Source of the DNA: Gp6-AA40 sp035293405
GTDB lineage: Bacteria; Acidobacteriota; Vicinamibacteria; Vicinamibacterales; UBA2999
Direction: 5' to 3'
NCBI GenBank assembly: GCA_035293405.1
Contig: DATDOE010000079.1
Coordinates: 62,001 to 126,000 of the forward strand
Length of the DNA: 64,000 nt
The translations under genes were made by a program, and so were the position numbers. Under the pieces are notes generated by a model that saw nothing but the letters and a program-made list of their open reading frames with translations, was not told the origin of the DNA and made no database searches. Below are positions 51,371 to 59,788 of this stretch, in pieces. Numbering within the stretch: the first letter of the stretch is position 1; each line of letters starts with the position of its first letter.

Positions 51371-51952
51371 GTGAGCCTCCATCGGACTGTCCCTCGCGTC
51401 GGGCGAGTGAGACCGTCCAATGTCACACGCGGAATTCACCGGGAAACAGGCTCACTCCATTCGCTGAAGGTCCACCTCGCCGGCATACCGAGTGATCCTC
51501 CCGACGGGGGGTGTCCGAAATGTGGATACAAACTTCGGACACCGATCCGTCCCGTCGTCACCGCGGACTCGCGATCTGCCATGGAATTCTCTTCGGAAAC
51601 GACTTCCCAGGGCTCACGCCGCCGTGACCAGCCAGTTGCGAATTCCGTCCCTAACACCCAGCCACGTCGTCAAGGCCGACGCAGGATCGTTCAACGTCAG
51701 CGTTTTGAGGCAGTTCCGCAGCACCGCCGTCGCGATTCGGACGGCGACTCCTTCTTCTCAGCCCAATACGCCAATCGCGTCGTTTTCCCTTAAAGCAAAA
51801 CCTTCTTCACTCGTTCGAATGTCCTCGTGAATGACATTCGCCAGAGCTGCAGCGTCTGCCGCCGCGGTGCCGTTTGCGGCAGGCCGTGCCATCATCACGG
51901 GCCACGAGTGCCGCGATCGCGCCGTGCCCTGCGCCAGCACCGCCGGACTGAG
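51371..51952. other. Gene-poor gap with a possible gene remnant
   Basis: No intact gene in about 580 bases. A remnant is described at 51614-51757. Confidence 0.5.
51614..51757 (-). pseudogene. Possible C-terminal remnant, glycosyltransferase-like
   Basis: The minus-strand frame ends TAVLRNCLKTLTLNDPASAL, TTWLGVRDGIRNWLVTAA and a stop. The arrangement of LNDP and WLGVRDGIRN resembles the end of some acidobacterial glycosyltransferases, from memory only. A stop codon lies 48 codons upstream, so no full gene is left. Confidence 0.2.
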
Positions 51953-52396
51953 ATGACCGATCGACGAGTTCGAACACCTCGGATTGGCGCGCTGCCGCCG
52001 CGCTATTCGTTCTTGCTCAACCCGCACGCGAACGAGCGATTCACGCGCTGCCCTCGATGTAAGGCGGCGACACGACTTCGGAAGATCCCGCTCGTCGTTC
52101 ACGTCGATTCGTTCGGCCTCGCGTTGCTGCGGAAGACATGCCGGCTGTGCGTCGTGTGCGAGATGCTCATAGCGCACGAGACGGAAATGAACCGAGTGAT
52201 CGACGGGTTGGCGGCTCAGTCAGGCACTCGGCCAGGCTACGTGGTCCTTGGCACGGTCGGGTCTGGAACCTGGCGAGACGGCCTCTGCGGCGACGGGACG
52301 ATTCAACGAGTGAAGGACGACATGGCGGACTTCAAGGCCTACATGCGAGTCGAGATCACGCCTCGGCACTGGTCACAAGCGCGCACGGCGGACTGA
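51953..52396 (+). CDS. Conserved protein with two CxxC pairs
   Basis: This 147-residue protein starts at ATG 51953 (MTDRRVRTPRIGALPPRYSF). The CPRCKAATRLRKIPLVVHV block and TCRLCVVCEMLIAHETE give two Cys pairs that probably bind zinc. I recall similar proteins of about this size in acidobacterial and proteobacterial genomes (PRYxFFLNP...RFTRCPRC...TCRLC..CELLIAHE) with no known function. The C-terminal part (YVVLGTVGSGTWRDGLCGDGT) is a separate conserved block. Single gene. Confidence 0.72.
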   Translation: MTDRRVRTPRIGALPPRYSFLLNPHANERFTRCPRCKAATRLRKIPLVVHVDSFGLALLRKTCRLCVVCEMLIAHETEMNRVIDGLAAQSGTRPGYVVLGTVGSGTWRDGLCGDGTIQRVKDDMADFKAYMRVEITPRHWSQARTAD

Positions 52397-52455
52397 TCGT
52401 CTAATGCTGCCGCCGGAGGCAGTGTACCAACTGTCCGCAGCTTTGTAAGGCTCGA

Positions 52456-53585
52456 TCAGAGTCCTGCGCCTCTCAAACGAGCGAGCAGGCTTGGTTTTGT
52501 CGAGTGCGCCTCGCGCAGCGCACGCAGGCGGCCGACGACCTCCGCGCTCTTGCCTTCACGCATGCCTCACGCAGATCTTTGAGCAGAGTAACTGCGGCGT
52601 CATAGTCGCCGGGGCGCCGCGTGGCAACGAGCGCCTCGACGCGCCGCCACGCGTCGGCGGTCCGCTTCACCAGGCCGTTCAGGTAACGATTACGAGCCGC
52701 GGTCTCCTCGCGCTCGCGCCGCGCCTGCTCTTTGGCGTCGTGCGCACGAGCAACCCTTTGGCGCTGTTCCGCAAACGCCGCCGCGCGCGCACGCAATGCA
52801 CCGGCCGTGCGCCGCCGCGCCGCCGCCGCCACGACCCGCGTCGTCTCGCGGTGGAACCGGCGTATCAACTCCGCACTGACGCGCGCGTCTCCACGAGCCA
52901 CCCGACCGAGCAGCGCCACCTTGTCCCGCGCATCGAGTGTCGAGATCCACCGATCGATGTCCCGCTCCAAAGACACTGACGATGGTCGCGCACTCCCTTC
53001 GATGGCCGCCGCGATCAGGTCGCGATCGAGGCCCATGACGTCGATGAAGGTCTCGAGGGCCGGCGAAGGCGTCTCGAGATCATCCGGACGGGATGGTTCG
53101 ATGACGCCATCGCGAACCTCGCCTTGCTGTACCCCGAGCAGCCACGCGAGGTAGAGAGCACGTTCGTCGCCGCGTCCGATATCGCTCCGAAGCGCGACCA
53201 ACGATGACAGCCAGCCTCGTCCATCGTCTGCATCATCAAAGTCGTCCCTCTCAACAGACACGGCGACGATGACGTCGGCACCCTTCGAAACGATCTCCAA
53301 TGATTGTCCCGTTCCGTATCGCCGCAACAATTTCACGTCGACCGCGCTCTTCGGATAACGAAACGACAGCTCGACAACGTGCCAGTGAGCGAAATACAGC
53401 AAGGCGTCAAAGTACTTCGCGAGCAGATCGCGCGGATTCGCCTTTAGGTCTCCAAACGTGTAGTGGTTGGTGAAGCGCGTCCGGGAGATCACTGCGCGGC
53501 TCGAAATCGCCCGCAGTTCCTGTATCTGCCGGTGTGTGAGCAGCCGATCAATCGCCTGAAACTCGTAGTACTAGTACTCGCTCAT
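52456..53585 (-). pseudogene. Conserved protein gene broken by an amber codon and a frameshift
   Basis: The true start is ATG 53585, MSEY, then TAG at 53573-53571, then YYEFQAIDRLLTHRQIQELRAISS in the same frame. A CAG-to-TAG change (MSEYQYYEF) explains it. The body (ARYFDALLYFAHWHVVELSFRYP, DDGRGWLSSLVALRSDI, ETFIDVMGLDRDLIAAA) is one frame down to about 52563. There the frame changes by one base: continuing in the other frame gives EGKSAEVVGRLRALREAH, KPSLLARLRGAGL and a stop at 52456, the natural end. The visible open frame 52473-53492 starts at an internal GTG and ends in nonsense (CVRCARRTRQNQACSLV). Function unknown; the family is conserved. Confidence 0.85.
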
Positions 53586-53639
53586 GATGCTGTCACGGTC
53601 GCTGTGAGGTGCGACAGTGCTCCCATGCGATCGCAGGCC

Positions 53640-53954
53640 TCAGATCGGTGGGCTGCTACCGCGACTCGCATGCCAAAGCGCGAGGATCTCAAGACGGTGT
53701 GGCGGTTCCGCGATGAGGCGGTAGTACAGATCGTACCGAATCCGTACGAGGTGCACGCGGCGGACCCCGAGCAGCTTCGTACTTCGAGCGCGACTGCCGA
53801 CGTTGGGTTGAAGAGTCAACAGTGAAACGGCCCGATCGAGGTCTTCTCGAAATGCGTGCGGGGCTTTGGGCCGATTCGTGCGCCACCACTCGGCAGCAGC
53901 ATGAATCTGTTCAGCGGCGAGCGCGCTGACGACAACGGGGAGCGGACCACTCAC
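53640..53954 (-). CDS. ParE/RelE-superfamily toxin
   Basis: A 104-residue protein. AAEQIHAAAEWWRTNRPKAPHAFREDLDRAVSLL (two helices) and GVRRVHLVRIRYDLYYRLIAEPPHRLEILALWHASRG (three strands) fit the ParE-type toxin fold. ParE toxins inhibit DNA gyrase. It overlaps the antitoxin stop by four bases and follows it, the normal order for parDE. The C-terminus is slightly long but ordinary. Intact, unlike the nearby HigB gene. Confidence 0.85.
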   Translation of the reverse strand: MSGPLPVVVSALAAEQIHAAAEWWRTNRPKAPHAFREDLDRAVSLLTLQPNVGSRARSTKLLGVRRVHLVRIRYDLYYRLIAEPPHRLEILALWHASRGSSPPI

Positions 53955-54169
53955 TCGCGACTGCGAAGTTCGGCGAGCACCTGCTCAACCGGCACCGTCT
54001 GTCCGCGCTCACACTGGGCGATCGCTTTCAGCAGCATCTGTTCGGTGGCCGCATCCGCCTCGAAGCTTTCATCTTCGTCGCGTGCGATCACCGTCACCGA
54101 GGCCCCTTCCGGCAGCTCTGCATCCAACTCCACGCGCCCGTGTACGACTTTGCCCGACGCGATCTGCAT
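53951..54169 (-). CDS. Antitoxin partner of the ParE-type toxin
   Basis: This 72-residue protein starts at ATG 54169 (MQIASGKVVHGRVELDAELP). VVHGRVELDAELPEGASVTVIARDEDE is a beta-sheet of the type seen in several antitoxins and prevent-host-death-like proteins. The C-terminal helix DAATEQMLLKAIAQCERGQTVP binds the toxin. The longer frame to 54376 reads into the dispersed repeat and is not the gene. Antitoxin and toxin overlap by four bases. Confidence 0.8.
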   Translation of the reverse strand: MQIASGKVVHGRVELDAELPEGASVTVIARDEDESFEADAATEQMLLKAIAQCERGQTVPVEQVLAELRSRE

Positions 54170-54297
54170 ACGGACATTGTAGCCCTGCAAGGAGCGGATC
54201 TCGCGACTTCGCGAAGCGTCCGCCGGAATGTCTCCTTGAAGCCCACGTGGGCTATTTCTGGGCTCCTCGCCGTGAGCACCACGAAAGACCATCGTTT

Positions 54298-54473
54298 CGA
54301 GTGACATCTCGAGTGACATTGCGCTGGCAACAACGGCAAGCGCCGGCAACGCGGCGAAAGTGGCTGAAGAACCCAAACCGGGTCAGTGCGGAAATCTGAA
54401 GGAGTTGGCGAAGCCTGGCGATTAGCGGCAACTGGTTGAAAACCGTTTGCGCTGACTCCCTGCCTCCCAGCCA
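54298..54473 (+). repeat. Dispersed repeat, copy B
   Basis: Starts CGAGTGACATCTCGAGTGAC, ends GCTGACTCCCTGCCTCCCAGC; same orientation as copy A. A short run of the same 12-base unit (CGAGTGACATTT) recurs at 54533-54556. Confidence 0.75.
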
Positions 54474-54709
54474 ACTTCGGTCGGTCCACAATTACTGAGT
54501 GTTTCCGCTGCTCCTCGGCGAAAACACGACCCCGAGTGACATTTCGAGTGACATTTCAGGCGGGCATCAGCTCGCGCTCTCGATCTGGTTCCTGATTTTT
54601 CTTCGGGTTCTCGGCGGTTGAGGGCACGTCCGATCGCGAATGGGAGCACCTCCTCTCGGCCCGTGGCGCCCGTGCGCCTAGCACGCTACGTGTGCTATCG
54701 TCCTAGAGG

Positions 54710-54999
54710 ATGATTCGGACGTTTGCTGACACGCCACCGAGGGTATCTGGAACGGTGTCAACAGCAAAGCCGCCAGGAGGATCCCCAAGGAGCTGTGGCC
54801 CGCCGTTCGGCGCAAGCTCGACCAGATTGACTCGGTGACGACGGTCGACGACTTGCGGGTACCGCCCGGGAATCGGCTGCACGCGCTCACACTCGACCTT
54901 GCGGGATACCACGCAATTCGCGTGAACGATCAATACCGCATCGTGTTTCGCTTCGAAGGCCAAGACGCGTTCGACGTTCACTGCACCGACTATCACTGA
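54710..54999 (+). pseudogene. higB: HigB-type toxin gene with one-base frameshift
   Basis: ATG 54710 opens MIRTFADT; from there the frame must shift by one base near 54734 to continue as TEGIWNGVNSKAARRIPKE, LWPAVRRKLDQIDSVTTVDD, LRVPPGNRLHALTLDLAGYH, AIRVNDQYRIVFRFEGQDAF and DVHCTDYH, stop at 54999. This is a full HigB/RelE-type ribonuclease toxin (DLRVPPGNRLHAL, YHAIRVNDQYRIVFRF). The span of 290 bases is one short of a multiple of three. No start codon exists in the second frame, so the toxin is probably inactive, unless this is a sequencing error. Confidence 0.82.
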
Positions 55000-55008
55000 G
55001 GCCCTCAC

Positions 55009-55317
55009 ATGTTGCCCTCTCATCGTCCCCCAACCCACCCGGGTGAGATGCTCCTCAAGGAATTCCTCGAGCCGCTCGGTGTGTCGCAAGTCGACGCTGC
55101 CAACCGGATGAACATTCCGTTCCAACGTCTCAACGCGATTGTGAAGGGGCGCCGGAGCGTGAGCGCCGACACCGCGCTCTTGCTCGAGGCGCTGACACGC
55201 TGGGACGCGCAAATCTGGCTCACGCTGCAGGCGAAGTGGGACCTGTGGCATGCCCTGCGCACCCGAGGCCACCGTCCGAGGGTGAAAGCGTTGCCGAAAC
55301 TGGCGGCATCGCGCTGA
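55009..55317 (+). CDS. higA: HigA-type antitoxin
   Basis: A 102-residue XRE-family antitoxin, MLPSHRPPTHPGEMLLKEFLE. The HTH is LGVSQVDAANRMNIPFQRLNAIVKGRRSVSADTALLLEAL, and TRWDAQIWLTLQAKWDLW is the usual C-terminal pairing region. It binds HigB and represses the operon. It follows the broken higB by nine bases; the antitoxin frame is intact while the toxin is not, which fits loss of a dangerous gene first. Confidence 0.87.
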   Translation: MLPSHRPPTHPGEMLLKEFLEPLGVSQVDAANRMNIPFQRLNAIVKGRRSVSADTALLLEALTRWDAQIWLTLQAKWDLWHALRTRGHRPRVKALPKLAASR

Positions 55318-55460
55318 CTCCCTCCAGGTTCTGTACCGCAACGACGGGTGGCCTCGAAGAGACACGTGTCGAAGGCCCTTGGGACGGAGCCTGACAGTCT
55401 CGGCGTCCATGCGCTGTGAAGACGACGTCGCCCGTGTCCGACGTGATCGTTGCGGAGCAA

Positions 55461-55522
55461 CCCGCGGCGAATGGCAGCAAGCGGCTGATAACGGTTTGCG
55501 CTGACTCCCTGCCTGCCAGCCA
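55461..55522 (+). repeat. Dispersed repeat, copy C (partial)
   Basis: About 62 bases (CCCGCGGCGAATGGCAGC ... CTGACTCCCTGCCTGCCAGC) match the last third of copies A and B. The rest of 55318-55722 holds no recognised gene. Confidence 0.7.
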
Positions 55523-55722
55523 AAACTCTCCGAATCGTTCAAGAGGCGGAACAGACGTGCCGCAAGCAGTTGCGCGTTCTATTTTTCATGACTCGACGCG
55601 GGTGAGCGTGATCGTGACCGGGTTGGCGTTCGGACCCGCTGGCGTGCGAACCTGCGTGAGCGTCAATGTATTGCCGTCGCGCCGGTAGGTGAAGACAGCT
55701 CGGCTACGTCACCGCGGCTTCT

Positions 55723-56394
55723 TCAGATCCGCTCCAATTGACCGCCAAGGTTCGCGTTGACGAGTCTCACGGCATCGCCGACGCGAATCGTCCCGCCGCG
55801 TTTCACGTCCGCATTGAGCGCCAAGCGGCCGCCGAATCGGCGGCCGATATCACGCAGTACCTCAGGGTCTCGGTCCAAGGTGTCAGGATCCACGGTCGTC
55901 ATCGGACAGCGTGCGCGCAAGGAGTCGAGTCGCACGATCGCGTCGCCGATGTGCAGCTCGGCGCCTGGCCACTCCACTTCGTCCAGACCCCTCACCCCGC
56001 CAATCAGGATATTCGGACGCAGGCGGCGGACATCGCGCCCGAAGGCGGCGACGGCACCGTCGGTCGCCACCAGCAGCGGGAGTACGTCGAAGCGCTCGGT
56101 GCCATCAACCTCCTCGAGCCACGCATCATCGCCGCCGGCGACCTTCACGAGCGCAAGGGCGTCGGGGCTGTCCCACGGATGGCCATTGATGCGCGGACGG
56201 TCATCGGGACCTAAGGTGCCCTGCAACCCCAGGAGCCGATAGTGCCGCCGCGCCGTGCGCACCCCCTCGTGGCCGCGCACTCGCACGATACGGTCACCGC
56301 GAATGCCGTCCGGTCCGATCACCGCCGCCGATAAACGCTCCCCAGCCAGCGTCTTCACCGCGTAGCGCCACAAGCCCGCGACGTGGAGTGTCAT
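55723..56394 (-). CDS. MOSC-domain protein
   Basis: This 223-residue protein has the MOSC N-terminal barrel start (VAGLWRYAVKTLAGERLSAAVIGPDGIRGDRIV) and core FGRDVRRLRPNILIGGV ... WPGAELHIGDAIVRLDSLRARCPMTTVDPDT. Cys in RCPMTT is the conserved residue that receives or carries sulphur on molybdenum cofactor, as in sulfurases. It is the family's normal length. It overlaps the truncated DUF1348 gene upstream by ATGA, so the pair was once an operon. Confidence 0.85.
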   Translation of the reverse strand: MTLHVAGLWRYAVKTLAGERLSAAVIGPDGIRGDRIVRVRGHEGVRTARRHYRLLGLQGTLGPDDRPRINGHPWDSPDALALVKVAGGDDAWLEEVDGTERFDVLPLLVATDGAVAAFGRDVRRLRPNILIGGVRGLDEVEWPGAELHIGDAIVRLDSLRARCPMTTVDPDTLDRDPEVLRDIGRRFGGRLALNADVKRGGTIRVGDAVRLVNANLGGQLERI

Positions 56395-56522
56395 GGCGAG
56401 ACCTCGGCTGTGGCTGGTGGCCGCTCCGGGGAAACCGGATCTCGACTATTCCAGGCGTCCTCGGCGGCCTGGACCTTCGCCAGAGCGCTCTCACGCGTAA
56501 AAGGCGGACGAATCGGGGTCAT
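56391..56522 (-). pseudogene. Truncated DUF1348 (NTF2-like) gene
   Basis: ATG 56522 opens MTPIRPPFTRESALAKVQAA followed by EDAWNSRDP, the start of the DUF1348/nuclear-transport-factor-2-like family. After about 30 residues the sequence becomes unrelated (VSPERPPATAEVSP) and stops within the MOSC start. A normal member has about 150 residues, so an internal deletion removed most of it. Confidence 0.6.
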
Positions 56523-56652
56523 GAATCCTCGTCAGTGAAGCATGGGTCGCGCGTGATCGCGGGCACAATCGGTGGAGCGCCCGCAGATGTGATGCCGGGG
56601 AGCGTGCCGGTGTGACGAGGGACGTGGTCAAGAGTCAGTAAACTCGGTGAGC

Positions 56653-57099
56653 ATGGTCGTCCCCACGGTGGAGCCGAGCGATGAGACGCTCGCCGCGCGA
56701 GCCGCGGCCGGGGACGACCGTGCCTTCGAGGCGATCGTGGAGCGGTACCAGGGGCGTGTGTATCGCCTGGCGTGCCGTCTCACGAGCGACACCGACGCGC
56801 CCGACGTGCTCCAGGACACCCACGGCGTCCACCTGGCCACGCCGGCCGAACTGCAAGTCGCGTCCCGCGCCGACGAGCTCCTCGACCGGCAGATTCTCGC
56901 CGACAAGGCGCGACGGGGCATCGCGCGGTTGCCCGACATCTATCGGGACGCGTTCGTGCTTCGCGACTTGGAAGAAATGTCCACGGCCGATGTGGCGCAC
57001 GCGCTGGGTGTGGAACCCGCCACAGTACGGCAGCGGGTCCACCGAGCGCGCCTGATGCTGCGGGGGTACTTGAGCGACCTCGTCGGGGTGAAGCCATGA
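56653..57099 (+). CDS. ECF sigma factor with a large internal deletion
   Basis: A 148-residue protein starting at ATG 56653 (GTG 56647 also possible). Region 2.1-2.2 is present (DDRAFEAIVERYQGRVYRLACRLTSDTDAPDVLQDT), then the sequence jumps to HGVHLATPAELQVASRADELLDRQ, which in relatives lies after region 2.4. Region 4 is intact (LPDIYRDAFVLRDLEEMSTADVAHALGVEPATVRQRVHRARLMLR). About 50-60 residues containing regions 2.3 and 2.4, needed to melt and read the -10 element, are gone, although the frame is kept. It probably cannot work as a normal sigma factor. It overlaps the anti-sigma gene by four bases. Confidence 0.8.
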   Translation: MVVPTVEPSDETLAARAAAGDDRAFEAIVERYQGRVYRLACRLTSDTDAPDVLQDTHGVHLATPAELQVASRADELLDRQILADKARRGIARLPDIYRDAFVLRDLEEMSTADVAHALGVEPATVRQRVHRARLMLRGYLSDLVGVKP

Positions 57100-57350
57100 A
57101 GGAGATCGCCTGCGCGTCTGGCGTCGAGCTGCTGATGGATTATCTGGAGGGCGTGCTGTCCGCGGACCTACGCTCGGCCCTCGACGCACACGTGGCCGGC
57201 TGTCCGCGCTGCGTCGCATTCATCGCGTCCTACCGTGAAACCCCGCGCATCCTGCGGGAGGCAACCGCGACCGCGTTGCCCGCCGACCTTCAGGCGTCCC
57301 TCCGAGCCTTCCTGCGCGCGCAGCGTAGCGTGCCACCGGCGGAGGACTGA
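57096..57350 (+). CDS. Zinc-finger anti-sigma factor (soluble)
   Basis: This 84-residue protein, MKEIACASGVELLMDYLEGV, has the anti-sigma zinc site His and two Cys in LDAHVAGCPRCVAFIASYRETP (HxxxCxxC) plus an N-terminal Cys. Helical tail PADLQASLRAFLRAQRS. No membrane segment, so it is a cytoplasmic zinc-dependent (redox-sensing type) anti-sigma factor. ATGA overlap with the sigma gene. It is still intact although its partner has lost region 2. Confidence 0.82.
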   Translation: MKEIACASGVELLMDYLEGVLSADLRSALDAHVAGCPRCVAFIASYRETPRILREATATALPADLQASLRAFLRAQRSVPPAED

Positions 57351-57818
57351 GGGACACGCGATCCGCTCGCGGCAGCGACGCGGCGGCGGTTGTCACCTGG
57401 GGCCCGTCTTTCGACTGTCTGCAGCAGCCGGTTCGTCTTTTCAGGAGGCGCGCGCGATCGTTCGCCAAGTGGACGACGCGAGATGGGCACTCGAGGTCCA
57501 CCGAACGAGCCTTCCTCCTGCGGTGCCGTCAGTGACGACTGCTCTGAGATCGTCAACGATCAGGATGGTCGCCATGCATGTGCCTCCTGAAGATCACGCT
57601 GCATGTTGTTGTGCGCAGACGAACCGTTCCGACAACGAACATCAGTGGTGTTGATGGCAATTGGATGTGCCGGAGTGCACACGCGCCGCACTTACAGAAT
57701 CGGCTGTCACCCACCGGGTTTGTGATCGAACAGAACCCGCCAGCCACTGCTGGTTCACTGAAAACGGCGTCGTTTGCCAGTGGCCTTGATATTGCCCACC
57801 CGACACTCGCCTACCCCC
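57351..57818. other. Gap with response-regulator stub; no intact gene
   Basis: About 470 bases. Besides the stub at 57441-57575 nothing coding is seen. Confidence 0.5.
57441..57575 (-). pseudogene. N-terminal stub of a response regulator
   Basis: ATG 57575 follows a good AGGAGGCAC Shine-Dalgarno and opens MATILIVDDLRAVV, the first strand of a receiver domain with its acidic pair. After that the frame carries unrelated sequence and stops at 57441 (44 residues). The rest of the regulator is missing. Confidence 0.6.
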
Positions 57819-58304
57819 ATGAGAATCGCTATGTCCGAGACGACCGTGCCCGTATCACGACGCCAGTTCTGCGCAGGAGCCTGTCAGGCGGCCTGCGGCG
57901 CCACATTCGCGACGCTGTTCTCCGCCTGCGGCGGCTCCTCGCCGACCTCGCCAGGCGGCATGACCACAACGCTCGGCAAGGTGGCCGGCCAGTTTGCGAA
58001 CTCTCGAGTACAGGTCAGCGTCGCCGGGTCCGCGTTGGCCGACGTGGGCAGTGCCGTCCTGGTCGAGTCCATCGCGGGCGTGTTCCTGCTGGCGCGAACG
58101 AGTGAGACCGCGTTCACGGCGCTCGACGGCGTCTGTACGCATCAGGGCTGCACCATCAGCGACGCCGACGGCGCCACCTTCGTCTGTCCGTGCCATGGGT
58201 CGCGATACAACCGCAACGGCCAGGTGACGGGCGGCCCTGCCCCGGCGTCACTGCGTCAGTACCCGACCACGTTCACCAACGGCGTCGTGACGATCAACGT
58301 CTGA
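57819..58304 (+). CDS. Rieske [2Fe-2S] protein, Tat-exported
   Basis: This 161-residue protein (MRIAMSETTVPVSRRQFCAG; ATG 57831 possible) has a Tat-like signal SRRQFCAGACQAACGATF with a potential lipobox (LFSACGGS). The Rieske cluster site is complete: GVCTHQGCTI (Cys-x-His) and FVCPCHGSRYN (Cys-x-x-His), with GGPAP loop and the QYPTTFTNGVVTINV end. It transfers single electrons in a membrane-bound or periplasmic chain. First in a row with DUF1800, DUF1501 and porin, one base from the next gene. Confidence 0.9.
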   Translation: MRIAMSETTVPVSRRQFCAGACQAACGATFATLFSACGGSSPTSPGGMTTTLGKVAGQFANSRVQVSVAGSALADVGSAVLVESIAGVFLLARTSETAFTALDGVCTHQGCTISDADGATFVCPCHGSRYNRNGQVTGGPAPASLRQYPTTFTNGVVTINV

Positions 58305-58305
58305 C

Positions 58306-59775
58306 ATGGCTCAACTCAATCCGGAAATCGACCACCTGCTCCGCCGCGCCGGATTCGGCGTCAGCCTCGCCGACGCCGACACCTATCGCGACATGTCGCC
58401 GATCGCGGCGGTCGCGCATCTCGTCGACTACGAGGGCCGGCCCGACGACGTCGATGAACGCATCGGACGGCCCGACCATGTCCAGGTGTCCAAGAAGGAC
58501 CTCTTCGCGCCGGACATCGACATCGAAGACGCGCGCGAGCGCTGGCTGTTCCGCATGATCCATACGCGGCGTCCGCTGCAGGAAAAGATGGCGCTGTTCT
58601 GGCACAACCACTTCGCCACCGCCTACAGCAAGCTGGCCGCCGACTCCGGCGAGAGGCAGGGGGCCAAGCTGCTCGCGCACAAGCCCGGCGCGCTGCGCGG
58701 GCCGCAGGGACAGATCGAGCTCTTTCGCCAATACGCGCTCGGCAACTTTCGCGATCTCCTGCTTCAGGTGGCGCAGGATCCCGCGATGGTGATCTGGCTC
58801 GATGGCAAGAGCAACACCAAAGCGAAGCCGCAGGAGAACTTCGGCCGCGAAATCATGGAGCTGTTCACGGTCGGCGTCGGCTACTACACCGAGCCGGACG
58901 TCTACGCGGCCGCGCGCGTGTTCACGGGCTGGAACCTGCGGGGATCCGATGACTACCGCAAGGACGAGTACGGAGACCTGAACGCCTATCAGGAATTCGT
59001 CTACAACGCGAACCAACACGACACCAACGACAAGACGTTCTCGTTCCCGATCTACGGCAACGGCAGCCGGACCATCGCGGCACGCAGCGAGTCCGCCGGC
59101 ATGCAGGACGGCATCGACCTGATCACGGCTCTCGCGACTCACCCCGAGACGGCGCGCCGGCTGGCTCGGAAGTTCTGGAGCGTCTTCATCAGCGAGATTC
59201 ATCCGCCCGATCCGAACTTCCTGGCGAACGCGGCCGCCACCTACCTGCAGAGCGGCACAGAGATCAGGCCGATGGTGCGATACGTCCTGACCTCGCCGTG
59301 GTTCAACAATCCGACGATGCACCACGCGCGGTATTCGTCGCCGGCGGAATACGTCGTGCGGGCGATCAAGGAAGTGGGGTGGCAGAACTTGTCGCTCGAC
59401 AAGGTCCGGTCGCCGTTGGCGGCGATGGGCCAGCAGCTCTTCGAGCCGCCGAACGTCGCCGGATGGCCGCCGGGCGCGGCGTGGTTCTCGACGGGGACGA
59501 TGCTGGCGCGCACGAATTTCGCCGCCGCGTTGGCGTCCAGCCAGAAACAATTCATCGCCGCCTCGCTGTCGTCTGAGGGCGGCACACCGCAGGCGTTGCT
59601 TGCGGCGTTGCTCGAGCGTGTGACGCCGGCGCCCCTCGACTCGGGTCCACAGCAGGCGCTGATGTCATACCTCGGTGGCGCAGGCACCTGGATCGGCGGC
59701 GGAGAGCAACTGAACACCAGGGCCGCCGGCCTCGCGCGCCTCCTCGTCGGCTCCTCCGAGTACCAGCTCGTTTAG
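58306..59775 (+). CDS. DUF1800 family protein
   Basis: This is a 489-residue DUF1800 protein. Conserved blocks: LLRRAGFGVSLADADTYRDMS, MALFWHNHFATAYSKL, ENFGREIMELFTVGVGYYTEPDV, AARVFTGW, and LARKFWSVFIS ... PMVRYVLTSPWF. No signal peptide is seen. DUF1800 genes nearly always precede DUF1501 genes and their products are thought to work together at the cell envelope, possibly in export or polymer assembly; the role is not proven. The next gene starts 14 bases downstream. Confidence 0.9.
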   Translation: MAQLNPEIDHLLRRAGFGVSLADADTYRDMSPIAAVAHLVDYEGRPDDVDERIGRPDHVQVSKKDLFAPDIDIEDARERWLFRMIHTRRPLQEKMALFWHNHFATAYSKLAADSGERQGAKLLAHKPGALRGPQGQIELFRQYALGNFRDLLLQVAQDPAMVIWLDGKSNTKAKPQENFGREIMELFTVGVGYYTEPDVYAAARVFTGWNLRGSDDYRKDEYGDLNAYQEFVYNANQHDTNDKTFSFPIYGNGSRTIAARSESAGMQDGIDLITALATHPETARRLARKFWSVFISEIHPPDPNFLANAAATYLQSGTEIRPMVRYVLTSPWFNNPTMHHARYSSPAEYVVRAIKEVGWQNLSLDKVRSPLAAMGQQLFEPPNVAGWPPGAAWFSTGTMLARTNFAAALASSQKQFIAASLSSEGGTPQALLAALLERVTPAPLDSGPQQALMSYLGGAGTWIGGGEQLNTRAAGLARLLVGSSEYQLV

Positions 59776-59788
59776 AAGGACAGCGACC

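Noticed and set aside
54536..54556. CGAGTGACATTT tandem units as the start of a CRISPR or iteron array
   Set aside because: Only two units are adjacent, and they match the start of the dispersed repeat.
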